Part shown: piece after piece, positions 26,651 to 36,492 of the stretch
Layout of the letters: each line of letters starts with the position of its first letter
Position numbering within the stretch: the first letter of the stretch is position 1
Assembly (NCBI RefSeq): GCF_029690065.1
Contig: NZ_CP121463.1
Coordinates: forward strand, 1,984,001-2,048,000
Origin: Arthrobacter sp. Y-9
Lineage (GTDB): Bacteria > Actinomycetota > Actinomycetes > Actinomycetales > Micrococcaceae
Direction: 5' to 3'
DNA: 64,000 bases
The notes under the pieces: generated by a model
The model's input: only the letters and a program-made list of their open reading frames with translations
Told to the model about the DNA's origin: nothing
The model's database searches: none
Program-made: the position numbers and the translations under genes

Positions 26651-28522
26651 ATGGCATCGGTCGATTACAGGTCGCTGGCCGCCGACATCCTGCGGGAGGT
26701 CGGCGGGGAGGACAATGTGTCCAGCGCCGTGCACTGCGCCACCCGCCTGCGCCTGCGCCTCAAGGACGAGGGCAAGGCGGACACGGCCGCCATCGAGAAG
26801 CTCCCCGGCGTCATCACCGTGATGAAGGCCGGCGGCCAGTACCAAGTGGTCATCGGCAACGACGTCCCCACCGTGTACGCGGAGCTGAGCCGGATCACGC
26901 GCTTCGGCTCCGAAGACGCGGGCGCCGGGAGCGATGCTCCCGCGCAGGGCAATCTGTTCAACCGCTTCATCGACATGGTCTCCGGGATCTTCACGCCGAT
27001 GCTGTGGCCACTGGCAGGATCGGGCCTCTTCAAAGCCTTCCTCACCATGGCCACCACCTTCGGCTGGATCAAGGCCACCGACCAGAGCTACATCATCCTG
27101 GCCGCGGCCGCCGATGCGCTCTTCTATTTCCTGCCCATCTTCCTCGCCGTGACCGCGGCCCGCCGCTTCAAGGCGAACCAGTTCACGGCCATGGCGATCG
27201 CCGGGGCCCTCGTCTACCCGACCATCGTCGCCCTCGCGGCCGAGGGAAAGCCTGTCGCGTTCGCCGGGATCCCGGTCGTGATGATGAACTACACCAGCTC
27301 GGTCATCCCGATCCTCGTGGCGGTCTGGCTGCTCGGCTACCTCGAGCGCTTCCTGCTGAAGATCCTCCCCTCGGCCGTCCGCAACTTCCTGGTCCCGCTC
27401 CTCTGCATCGCGATCATGGTCCCGTTGACCCTCATGACGGTCGGCCCGGTCACCACCTTCATCTCGGCCGGCATCTCGAACGGCGTCTCGGCGATCTTCG
27501 GCTTCGCCCCCTGGCTGGCGGGCGCCATCATGGGCGGCCTCTGGCAGGTCTTCGTCCTCTTCGGCCTGCACTGGGGCTTCGTCCCGCTCATGGCCACCGA
27601 TCTCGCGACCCTGCACTACTCGATCATGTTCGGTCCGGTGGTCCCGGCCGTGCTCGCCCAGGCAGCCTCGATGCTCGCCGTCGCCCTCCGCAGCCGGAGC
27701 GCCAAGCGCCGGGCCGTGGCCGCGCCCGCCGCCCTGTCCGGATTCCTCGCCGGTGTCACCGAGCCGGGCATCTACGGCGTCAACCTTCCTCTGAAGAAGC
27801 CGTTCTACTTCGGCATCGCGGGCGGCGCCGTCGGCGGTGCGATCGCGGGCATGGGCGGCAGCGCGGCCACGGCGTTCGTGTTCCCGTCCCTGCTCTCCCT
27901 TCCCGCCTTCTCCCAGGTCGGCAGCTTCGCCGTCCTCATGCTGGGCGTCCTGGCCGCGGTCCTCATCGCCTTCCTCCTCACCTTCTTCTTCGGTCCCCGC
28001 GAACAGGCCGACGACGACGCCGCCACCGCCGCGCAGGAACCGGCCGGCCCCGCCGTGGCCGCCGACGGGAACATCACCGTCCTGGCCCCCGTCACCGGGG
28101 CGGTCGTCGCCCTGGCCGACGTCCCGGACAAGGTCTTCGCCTCGGGCGCGATGGGTGCGGGCCTCGGCATCGTCCCCGAAGAGGACCGGGTCTACTCCCC
28201 CGTCGCCGGCACCGTCCAGGCCGTCATGAAGACCGGCCACGCGTACGGCATCAAGTCGGACGACGGCGTCGAGGTGCTGGTGCACATCGGCATCGACACC
28301 GTGCAGATGAAGGGCGAGGGCTTCGTCTCCGCCGTGTCGCGCGGCGATCGCGTCGAGGCCGGCACCCTGCTCGCCACCGTCGACCGCGCCAAGGTCCTGG
28401 AGGCCGGCTACGACACCACCACCCTCATGGTGGTCACCAACACCAAGGACCTCACCGCCGTCGTGCCGCTCGCCCAGGGCCGCCTGACGCATGGGGTGCC
28501 GGCGCTCGACGTCGAACTCTGA
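26651..28522 (+). CDS. bglF: Beta-glucoside-specific PTS enzyme IIBCA
   Basis: A 623-aa three-domain PTS permease that imports and phosphorylates aryl-beta-glucosides or cellobiose-type sugars. EIIB (1-90) has the phospho-cysteine C29 in AVHCATRLRLRL. EIIC (about 105-460) is membrane-embedded with GFLAGVTEPGIYGVNLP. EIIA (about 490-623) has phospho-His H545 in VLVHIGIDTVQMKGEGF. The ATG at 26651 has GAAAGGAC upstream. It is controlled by the RAT/terminator in its leader and followed 33 bp later by a phospho-beta-glucosidase. Confidence 0.95.
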   Translation: MASVDYRSLAADILREVGGEDNVSSAVHCATRLRLRLKDEGKADTAAIEKLPGVITVMKAGGQYQVVIGNDVPTVYAELSRITRFGSEDAGAGSDAPAQGNLFNRFIDMVSGIFTPMLWPLAGSGLFKAFLTMATTFGWIKATDQSYIILAAAADALFYFLPIFLAVTAARRFKANQFTAMAIAGALVYPTIVALAAEGKPVAFAGIPVVMMNYTSSVIPILVAVWLLGYLERFLLKILPSAVRNFLVPLLCIAIMVPLTLMTVGPVTTFISAGISNGVSAIFGFAPWLAGAIMGGLWQVFVLFGLHWGFVPLMATDLATLHYSIMFGPVVPAVLAQAASMLAVALRSRSAKRRAVAAPAALSGFLAGVTEPGIYGVNLPLKKPFYFGIAGGAVGGAIAGMGGSAATAFVFPSLLSLPAFSQVGSFAVLMLGVLAAVLIAFLLTFFFGPREQADDDAATAAQEPAGPAVAADGNITVLAPVTGAVVALADVPDKVFASGAMGAGLGIVPEEDRVYSPVAGTVQAVMKTGHAYGIKSDDGVEVLVHIGIDTVQMKGEGFVSAVSRGDRVEAGTLLATVDRAKVLEAGYDTTTLMVVTNTKDLTAVVPLAQGRLTHGVPALDVEL

Positions 28523-29989
<1,467 letters not shown>

Positions 29990-30006
29990 CCTCTTCCGCA
30001 TCCCTG

Positions 30007-30040
30007 CCGTGTGGCGGGACCGCCCGGTCCCGCCACACGG
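30007..30040. terminator. 34-bp perfect palindrome between bglA and bglG
   Basis: CCGTGTGGCGGGACCG (30007-30022) and CGGTCCCGCCACACGG (30025-30040) are exact complements with only two bases between, so the folded loop must open inner pairs. No T-run follows. It is probably a partial terminator or RNA-stability element that sets the bglG level. Confidence 0.6.
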
Positions 30041-30108
30041 CCGTATCCTCTCCCCAGGAGCTCTTCCGGGACGTTCCGACCGATTCCGACAGACAGGCAG
30101 CACCCATC

Positions 30109-30951
30109 GTGGAGATCCTCCGCGTTTTCAACAACAACGTCGTCCTGGCCCGCAACGACGCGGGGCAGGAGACCATCCTGACCGGCCGGGGCCTCGGGTT
30201 CCAGGCCAAACCGGGCCAGCAGGTGGATCCGGCCAAGGTGATCCGGGTCTTCGTGCCGGAGAACGGCCGCGACCCCGACAACTTCGGGGCCGTGGTGGCC
30301 GCGATCCCGCCCGAACATCTGCTGCTGGCCGATCAGGCGCTCAAGGCCGTGTCCGCCGAGTTCAGCGACGCCGTGGGATCGACGCTCCTGGTGGCCCTGG
30401 CGGATCACCTGAGCTTCGCCATCAAGCGCGTCCGGCAGGGCATCCGGCTCGAGTATCCGCTGCGCTCCGAGGTCCTGCATCTCTACCCTCACGAGTTCCG
30501 TATGGCCCGCCGGACCGTGGAGCACGTCAACGCAGCCCTTGAGGTGAGCCTCCCGGAGGAGGAGTCCGTGGCGGTGGCGCTGCACCTGGTCAACGCGGGA
30601 TTCTCCACCGGCAATCTCGCCTACACCTACCGTATGACGGGCGTGCTGACCCAGTTGTTCGAGGTCATGGAGACCGCCTACGGGCGCCCGTTCGACCGCG
30701 ACTCGGTGAACGCCGCCCGCTTCATCACCCACCTGCGGTACTTCTTCGTGCGGGCCCACTCCGGGCGACAGCTCAACGAAGGCAATGACAAGCTGTTCAC
30801 GGCGATCCGGGAGGCCTACCCGGCGGATTACGCCACCGCCGTGAAGCTCCAGTCCGTGCTGGAACTCCGGCTGGATCAGGAGCTCACGGACGACGAGGTC
30901 GCCTACCTCACCCTGCACCTGGCCCGGATGGCGGACGACTCCCGCGGCTGA
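30109..30951 (+). CDS. bglG: BglG/LicT family transcriptional antiterminator
   Basis: A 280-aa antiterminator. The N-terminal RNA-binding CAT domain (1-55; ILRVFNNNVVLA) precedes two PRD domains. All four PRD histidines are present: H100, H159, H208 and H270, within one residue of LicT positions. It binds the RAT at 26533 when its PRDs carry the active phosphorylation pattern set by EIIBCA and HPr. GTG at 30109 is the start giving the normal CAT N-terminus; its ribosome site is weak. It is promoter-distal, not first as in E. coli bgl. Confidence 0.93.
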   Translation: MEILRVFNNNVVLARNDAGQETILTGRGLGFQAKPGQQVDPAKVIRVFVPENGRDPDNFGAVVAAIPPEHLLLADQALKAVSAEFSDAVGSTLLVALADHLSFAIKRVRQGIRLEYPLRSEVLHLYPHEFRMARRTVEHVNAALEVSLPEEESVAVALHLVNAGFSTGNLAYTYRMTGVLTQLFEVMETAYGRPFDRDSVNAARFITHLRYFFVRAHSGRQLNEGNDKLFTAIREAYPADYATAVKLQSVLELRLDQELTDDEVAYLTLHLARMADDSRG

Positions 30952-31032
30952 ACTCCCGCTGCCGAACGGGCGGGGCCGAGCGGGACTGGCTGGTCGGGTT
31001 TGCCGGGCGGGACCGGCGGGCCCGGCCAGGCG

Positions 31033-31899
31033 TCAGCCCAGCAGGCCGAGTTCCGCCAGCGCGCGGGCCACACCGTGCTCCGCGGGACCGGCCGTCATGC
31101 GGTCCGACACCGCCACCAGGTCCGGGGCCGCACCCTCGACGGCGATCCCGATCCCCGCGTACTCCAGCATCTCCAGGTCGTTGGCGCTGTCGCCGATCGC
31201 GATGATGTCCTCACGGACCAGTCCGAGATGGTCCTGGACCACCTGGATGCCCACCGCCTTGTGGGTTCCCGCGACGAAGATCTCCCCCGCGGTGTCGCCG
31301 AGCGCCGACAGCGAGCTGGGCACGAGTCCCACCTCGGGGCCCAGTTCGGCGATCACCTGGGTCAGCGGGGTGTCCGAGGCGAAGCAGGAGACCTTCGCGA
31401 AGGAGGTGCCGCGCAGGTCATCGGCGTACCGCATGGGGCCGAGGATGTCCGCCGCCGGATCCACCGTGGCGCTGTGACGCCCCGGGCTCGTCTCCCGGCC
31501 GGCGAAGATGGGGGCCAGGACCTCGCGGAGCCGCTGATCCACCCCGTGGCGGCCGTGCAGGGCGTGCGGAGCTTCCAGGATGTACGCGGCGTGGTGGGCG
31601 TCGAGCGCCTCGATCACGCGATCCGCCAGACCCTGCTCGAACCGGGTGTCCCGGAGGGTCTCACCACCCACATCCACGCGGGCGCCGGCACCGGAGACGA
31701 CGCCGTCGAAGCCGGGGTCGAGGATGCGGTCCGCGATCATCGCGAGGGGCCGTCCGGTGCAGAGGAACACCTTGTGGCCGACGCTCCGCGCCAGCTGAAC
31801 CGCCTCGACATGTGCGTCCGGCACCAGGCCGTGGTCCGCGTAGGTGCCGTCGATGTCCAGGAAGACGGCGCGAGGACGGAAGGGCTGCTGGCTGGTCAC
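31033..31899 (-). CDS. HAD family hydrolase (Cof-type)
   Basis: A 288-aa HAD-IIB (Cof-type) phosphatase. Motif I is AVFLDIDGTYADHG, with DxD nucleophile/acid in the first 20 residues. Motif II is LCTGRP; motifs III/IV are HKAVGIQVVQDHLG and IAIGDSANDLEML. It probably dephosphorylates a sugar phosphate or similar metabolite. GTG 31899 is chosen for GAGGAG 8 bp upstream. Confidence 0.88.
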   Translation of the reverse strand: MTSQQPFRPRAVFLDIDGTYADHGLVPDAHVEAVQLARSVGHKVFLCTGRPLAMIADRILDPGFDGVVSGAGARVDVGGETLRDTRFEQGLADRVIEALDAHHAAYILEAPHALHGRHGVDQRLREVLAPIFAGRETSPGRHSATVDPAADILGPMRYADDLRGTSFAKVSCFASDTPLTQVIAELGPEVGLVPSSLSALGDTAGEIFVAGTHKAVGIQVVQDHLGLVREDIIAIGDSANDLEMLEYAGIGIAVEGAAPDLVAVSDRMTAGPAEHGVARALAELGLLG

Positions 31900-32076
31900 G
31901 CGGGATCTCCTCGGGTTGATGTCGGCCCTTCCGATCCTATCGGCCGGGCACCCCTTCCGCGGGCCGGAGACCACCTGGTGGACACGACGACGGCGACCCC
32001 CGCCGGGCCCTGCGCCGGCACCCGGGGCGGCGGCGCCGTCGTCGTCCGTCACGAGGCGACGGCGCCTCCGCGGGGC

Positions 32077-32931
32077 TCAGCCGAGCGGGCTCCCCAGGAG
32101 TCCCCAGGACGGTTCGGGCTCGATCCCGAGGAGGGACAGGATGTGCGGGTGGACGTCCGCATGGTCCACGTCGGCGCGCTGCCCGGGTCCGCCGAGGCCC
32201 GGGCCAGCGGCGCACATCCAGGCCGTGCGTTCCTCGTCGCTGTCGCCGCCGTGGTGCCCGGCGTCGCGATGACCGTGATCGGTCAGGACGATCACGGTCC
32301 AGTCCTCGTCCCCACGGGTGGGACGCTGTTCGATCGCGGCGAGCATGACCCCGATCTGCTCGTCGCAGCGTTCGATCGCCTCCTGGTAGCGGGGCGTGAC
32401 CCCCTCGTGGTGCCCGACCATGTCGACCAGGAGCAGATAGGCGAACGTGACCGTCGGCGCGTCGTGGAGCAGCGTGCGCGCCACCCGGGACGTGACCGCC
32501 TCGTCCATGACCTCGATGACGTCCAGCTCCCCCTCCTCAGAGTCCACCGGCAGGCCGGGCCGGTAGCCGCCCGGCGCGAAGACCGGACCCCCGGCGGACT
32601 CCGTCACGAGGGGTCCCCAGGCGGCCGCGGCGAACGTGGTGGCTCCGGGCACGTGCTCCCGCACACGGCTCAGGAAGTCCGGGTACTCCTCCAGCCGATG
32701 GCCCGCGAGCTGATTGTCCCGGATGCCGTGGAGGTCCGAGTAGACGCCGCTCGCGACCGTGGACCACACCGGCCCGGAGATGGTGGGGTTGCGCTCGTCG
32801 ACGCGCACCGGCGCCAGGAACCCCTGCCCTGCCAGCGCGTCGAGATGCGGGGTGTGGGCTTTCAAGAGGCTGTCGTGACGGCAGCCGTCCACGCCGATCA
32901 CCAGGATGTGCTGCTTCTTCGCTGCGGGCAT
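32077..32931 (-). CDS. Alkaline phosphatase superfamily protein (nucleotide pyrophosphatase/phosphodiesterase-like)
   Basis: A 284-aa protein. Metal ligands expected for the superfamily are visible: D in VIGVDGCRHD, the Thr nucleophile in NPTISGPVWS, DMVGHHEG and VLTDHGHRD. It resembles type I phosphodiesterase/nucleotide pyrophosphatases. There is no signal peptide, so it is probably cytoplasmic. The ATG at 32931 gives the family N-terminus; upstream in-frame sequence is not convincing. 177 bp separate it from the HAD gene; no promoter was seen there. Confidence 0.8.
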   Translation of the reverse strand: MPAAKKQHILVIGVDGCRHDSLLKAHTPHLDALAGQGFLAPVRVDERNPTISGPVWSTVASGVYSDLHGIRDNQLAGHRLEEYPDFLSRVREHVPGATTFAAAAWGPLVTESAGGPVFAPGGYRPGLPVDSEEGELDVIEVMDEAVTSRVARTLLHDAPTVTFAYLLLVDMVGHHEGVTPRYQEAIERCDEQIGVMLAAIEQRPTRGDEDWTVIVLTDHGHRDAGHHGGDSDEERTAWMCAAGPGLGGPGQRADVDHADVHPHILSLLGIEPEPSWGLLGSPLG

Positions 32932-33017
32932 GTCGTCTGCCGCCTTTCGGTGTGCTGGTGGTGCCGCCGGGGCTGGACCCGGCGCGGGGCGTGACGGAGC
33001 CACGCCCACTCTCGCAG

Positions 33018-33054
33018 GCCGGACGCCGGACCTCAAGGAGGCCCGGCGTCCGGC
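33018..33054. terminator. Hairpin terminator after the beta-helix gene
   Basis: GCCGGACGCCGG (33018-33029) and CCGGCGTCCGGC (33043-33054) are exact complements, with an inner CCTC/GAGG extension. It lies between two minus-strand genes. Confidence 0.7.
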
Positions 33055-33089
33055 AGGCTCGGTGGCTGAGACCGGTGGTTGAGACCGGG

Positions 33090-35135
33090 TCAGCGTGTCG
33101 AGATCTCGCTGACCGCCAGATTGCCCCACGTCAGGTTGGCCGCCTTGACGACCAGCCGGATCTTGCCCGTCGTCACGGCGGACGGCAGCTGGACCGTCTT
33201 CCGTTCAACGGCAGCGGAGTTCCCGGTCCAGCTCAGCTGAGTATTGGAGACCTGCGTGACCCAGGCGGCGCCGTCCCAGCTCTGCACGTCGACGGTCTTG
33301 ATGCCCTGGCCCGCGCCGAAGATGGTCGCCAGTTCCACGGCCTTCACGCTCCGCGGATTCGCGAACTCCAGGGTGATGTTCCCGGGGAACCGGACCCCGC
33401 TGGACGGGCTCGCCCAGGGGGTCAGATCGCTGCCGTCGGCGATGGCGGCGGGCACGGTGGACTGACCGTTGCCGAAGCTCGTCGTCACCGTCGGCGCCGC
33501 CTCGTTCAGGCCCGCGCCCGCGGTCGACTGCACCGCGCCGAGGTCCGCCATGCCCGAGGGTAGCAGCGTGCCGCGGACGTCCCGGCCGCCGTCGAACGGG
33601 ATGTCCAGTCCCTGCGCGGTGACGGGCGATCCCGCCGTCGGGGCGTACCCGGCCAGGTCGTTGATCGAGGTGGCCGCACCCGGCGCGCTCAGACCCGCGG
33701 TCCCACTGAGGGCCGCACGTTCGCGGGCCGGGATCGGTCCGCTCTGGTAGAAGTTGCGGTCGTAGGTCACCGCGGCGGAGTCGCGGTAGGCGAGGCCCGC
33801 GCCGTTGTAGATGATGTTGTTGCGGAAGCTGACGTTGGAGACCGAGGTGTTCCAGACCTTGACCATGCTGAATTCGGCGCGGTCCGGGTTGTTGGCGATG
33901 AACGGCGTCAACGGGGTCCAGATGGTGTTGTTGTAGATGTCGATGTTCTTCGCGTTCGTGGACAGCGCGAAGATCTGATTGCCGTCGCCCTGGCTCACGT
34001 TGTAGCGGATGGTCGCCTCCGCGGGACCTGTGCCGGTGGAGACGGCGATGAAGAAGCCGCCCTCGTTGTCGTGGCTGTAGTTGTACTGCACCAGGCTGCG
34101 GTGCACGGAGGCGTCGGCGTCGAAGCCGTTGCCATCGCTCGCCAGGCCCCAGTACTTGGTGCCGGACACCTCGTTGTACTCGACCACCGTGTCATCGGCG
34201 CCGGCCCACCAGATGCCGACGTTGCCGTGGTTCTGGGCGGTCTTGTCCACCCGGTTGTGATCGATCCGGGCGCCCTGGGCCTGCATCACCGTGATGCCGC
34301 CGGCGGAGATGTCATGGACGGTGTTGCCCGTGACGACCGTGCCCGTGCTCGGCGTCCAGGGGCGGTAACCGCCCGCGGGGACCGGCATGAAGTCCCAGAG
34401 GTCGTTCCAGCCTTCGCGCTGCATCCAGGAGGACCACGTCACGATGCCGTAGGACCGGGAGTCGGCCACCTCATTGCCTTCGATCCGCAGGTTCCGATAG
34501 AAGGTGGGGGTCGTGGAGCCCAGAGCCGAGACGATGATCCCGCCCACCGAGGGATTCGAGGAGTCGTTGCCGCTCGTGGCGCCCTGGATGCCGTGGACGT
34601 AACTGTTCCGGACGGTCACCCCGGCCACTGCACCGTAGTCGCGCGCCGTGACCTGGATGCCGATCCGCGGAGTGGCGCCTCCATTGGTGTTGGTCACCTC
34701 GAGCCCGTCGATGGTGATGTCGTGCTCGTTCTCCACCTTCACGGCGGCGTCCACGGCGCCCGCGCCGTCGATCCGTGGCTTGGCCCCGGTCCCGTAGCCG
34801 CCGACGACGATCGGCTGGCCCGGCGCGCCGGAGCCATGCGTGGCAAGCTGGCCCGTCCACTGCCCGCCCGCCTTGAACAGGATCCGGTCCCCCGGTCCGA
34901 ACGTCTGGGCCGAGACCTTGGACAGGCTCTTCCAGGCGGTCCCCGGGGACCGGCCGTCCGCTGTGTCGCTGCCCGCCGGATCGACGTAGTAACTGGTGGT
35001 GGTCTGCACTGCCGTCTGGATCCCGGCCTGCGCCGTGACCTCTCCCGGCAAAGCCACGGCCGGAGCCAGGCCTGTCGCCAGGAGGACACCGCTGCTGGCA
35101 AGGATGGCACCGATGGTGCTGGTCCGTCGCTTCAT
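33090..35135 (-). CDS. Secreted right-handed beta-helix protein with C-terminal discoidin-like domain
   Basis: A 681-aa exported protein. The N-terminus MKRRTSTIGAILASS...ALA is a signal peptide. Residues about 45-500 hold repeated Asn/Val/Ile turns (ITVMQAQGARIDHNRVD, YNEVSGT, FRNNIIYNGAG) of a pectate-lyase-like beta helix. The last 140 residues (GIKTVDVQSWDGAAWVTQVSNT) look like an F5/8 type C carbohydrate-binding module. It is probably a polysaccharide lyase or hydrolase, though no catalytic residues could be assigned. The ATG at 35135 follows GAGGAG. Its promoter carries the operator shared with the neighbouring ABC operon. Confidence 0.8.
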   Translation of the reverse strand: MKRRTSTIGAILASSGVLLATGLAPAVALPGEVTAQAGIQTAVQTTTSYYVDPAGSDTADGRSPGTAWKSLSKVSAQTFGPGDRILFKAGGQWTGQLATHGSGAPGQPIVVGGYGTGAKPRIDGAGAVDAAVKVENEHDITIDGLEVTNTNGGATPRIGIQVTARDYGAVAGVTVRNSYVHGIQGATSGNDSSNPSVGGIIVSALGSTTPTFYRNLRIEGNEVADSRSYGIVTWSSWMQREGWNDLWDFMPVPAGGYRPWTPSTGTVVTGNTVHDISAGGITVMQAQGARIDHNRVDKTAQNHGNVGIWWAGADDTVVEYNEVSGTKYWGLASDGNGFDADASVHRSLVQYNYSHDNEGGFFIAVSTGTGPAEATIRYNVSQGDGNQIFALSTNAKNIDIYNNTIWTPLTPFIANNPDRAEFSMVKVWNTSVSNVSFRNNIIYNGAGLAYRDSAAVTYDRNFYQSGPIPARERAALSGTAGLSAPGAATSINDLAGYAPTAGSPVTAQGLDIPFDGGRDVRGTLLPSGMADLGAVQSTAGAGLNEAAPTVTTSFGNGQSTVPAAIADGSDLTPWASPSSGVRFPGNITLEFANPRSVKAVELATIFGAGQGIKTVDVQSWDGAAWVTQVSNTQLSWTGNSAAVERKTVQLPSAVTTGKIRLVVKAANLTWGNLAVSEISTR

Positions 35136-35154
35136 GGCACTCCTCATCGAGTTC

Positions 35155-35175
35155 ACTAATGAAAGGAGTTTTAAT
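35155..35175. promoter_or_regulatory. Predicted ROK operator B, copy 1
   Basis: A 21-bp site reading ACTAATGAAA-GGAG-TTTTAAT on the + strand. It matches the site at 36451-36471 at 15 of 21 positions, with blocks GAAA and TTTTAAT in the same places. It lies immediately downstream of the -10 of the beta-helix gene. Confidence 0.6.
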
Positions 35176-35204
35176 TAAGTACAGGCGGCCCGGACCCGCG
35201 TCAA
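35176..35204 (-). promoter_or_regulatory. Promoter of the beta-helix gene
   Basis: On the minus strand: -35 TTGACG (35199-35204), 17-bp spacer, -10 TACTTA (35176-35181), then the operator. Confidence 0.5.
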
Positions 35205-35242
35205 GGATTATTTCCAGCCTCTCCGAACCGGCCGGGCGGCGG

Positions 35243-36403
35243 TCAGGAGGCTGCGGCGAGTGGCGCGGGCAGCACGCTCTCGACGTCGTACAGCTGATCG
35301 TCCACCAGGTTCAGCGCGTGGCGCAGGGCCCCCGACACGACGGCGCGCTCCCCCAGCGAGGACAGGCTGAGCTGGGGCGCTTCGATGCAGAGCGGCGCCA
35401 GGTAGCGGGCGAGCGGCTCCAGCAGGATCTCCCCGGAGCGCGAGACGCCGCCCCCCAGGACCACGAGTTCCGGATCGAGCGTCAGGACCAGCGCGGCGAT
35501 GCCTTCCGCCAGGTCGCTGGCATAGCGCTCCACCGCCCAGCGGGCTTCGGCGTCGCCGGTCTTGGCGGCGTCGAACACCGTGGCCGCCACGGATTCGCCG
35601 GGCGTTCCCTCGCTCAGGCCGGAGAACGCCGCAAGGCGCGACGGCGCACGGTGCCAGCCGACGAGCGGCAGGGCTCCGATCTCACCGGACAGCCCGCGGG
35701 CGCCGCGGTAGAGCTTGCCGTTGATGAAGAGCCCCGCTCCCGTCCTCATGCCGCAGTGGATGTACGCGACCTCGCTGTACCCCGCCGCCACGCCCTTCCA
35801 GGCCTCCGCCATCGCCGCGAGATTGCAGTCGTTCTCCACCGCCACGGGGCAGGCGTAATCCTCGGCGAACGCGCCGGCCAGGTCGACACCTTCCCAGCCG
35901 GGCAGCGCGACGGAGTGGGTGACGACGCCCGCGGTGCTCACTGTGCCGGTGGTCCCGACGCAGACGGCGGCCAGCGCCGACGGCGTCAGGCCGGCGTCCG
36001 CCACGGCCTGGGCCGCGGCGGCCCGTGCCGCCCGGAGCCGCGCCTCCCGTCCGTGGTCCGGGAGCACCGCCACGGATGACGAGCCGACCGGCTCCCCCGC
36101 GAGATCCGCCACGACGGCACGCACGGTCACCGATCCGATGTCCACGCCCATGACGTGCCCGGCGTCCGCCCGGAACTCCACCAGGCGCCGCGGACGGCCC
36201 ACCTGGCCGGTCTCCGGATCATGGGAGAGCAGCCACCCGGCGTCGAGGAGCGAATCCACGATGCCTTCCACGGTGGGGCGGGACAGCCCGCTCTGCGTGG
36301 CCAGCTCCGTCAGGCCCATGGCTCCGTTGTCGCGGAGCAGTTTCATGGTCAGGACCGCGTTCTGGCGTCGCAGACGGGAGGTGTCACCTCGGCGCAATTC
36401 CAC
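35243..36403 (-). CDS. ROK family transcriptional regulator
   Basis: A 386-aa ROK repressor. Winged HTH at residues 10-75 (LTELATQSGLSRPTVEGIVDSLL), then a kinase-like domain with MGVDIGSVTVRAVVAD, VENDCN and SGEIGALP. The ROK zinc motif CxCGxxGCxE is not visible: the corresponding stretch reads PLVGWHRAPSRLAAFSG, so the metal site is lost. The GTG at 36403 is preferred over 36409 because of the 5-bp spacing to AAGGAG. It probably represses both flanking units. Confidence 0.88.
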   Translation of the reverse strand: MELRRGDTSRLRRQNAVLTMKLLRDNGAMGLTELATQSGLSRPTVEGIVDSLLDAGWLLSHDPETGQVGRPRRLVEFRADAGHVMGVDIGSVTVRAVVADLAGEPVGSSSVAVLPDHGREARLRAARAAAAQAVADAGLTPSALAAVCVGTTGTVSTAGVVTHSVALPGWEGVDLAGAFAEDYACPVAVENDCNLAAMAEAWKGVAAGYSEVAYIHCGMRTGAGLFINGKLYRGARGLSGEIGALPLVGWHRAPSRLAAFSGLSEGTPGESVAATVFDAAKTGDAEARWAVERYASDLAEGIAALVLTLDPELVVLGGGVSRSGEILLEPLARYLAPLCIEAPQLSLSSLGERAVVSGALRHALNLVDDQLYDVESVLPAPLAAAS

Positions 36404-36423
36404 ATTCACTCCTTCTCAAGGTC

Positions 36424-36452
36424 TTGACAGTTCCCTTCCCGGGACCTCAGAT
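36424..36452 (+). promoter_or_regulatory. Promoter of the Gfo/Idh-ABC importer operon
   Basis: -35 TTGACA (36424-36429), 17-bp spacer, -10 TCAGAT (36447-36452). The operator at 36451-36471 starts inside the -10. Confidence 0.55.
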
Positions 36453-36471
36453 TAAAGAAACCTCTTTTAAT
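36451..36471. promoter_or_regulatory. Predicted ROK operator B, copy 2
   Basis: ATTAAA and TTTAAT ends form an inverted repeat with 9 bp between. It matches 35155-35175. It lies between the divergent ROK gene and the ABC operon, so it can control both. Confidence 0.65.
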
Positions 36472-36492
36472 TTCTATGGTCGGGGGAACCAC

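Noticed and set aside
33061-33090. TGAGACCGG direct repeat near the beta-helix stop
   Set aside because: Two imperfect copies only; may be a remnant of a dispersed intergenic repeat, but one window cannot show that.
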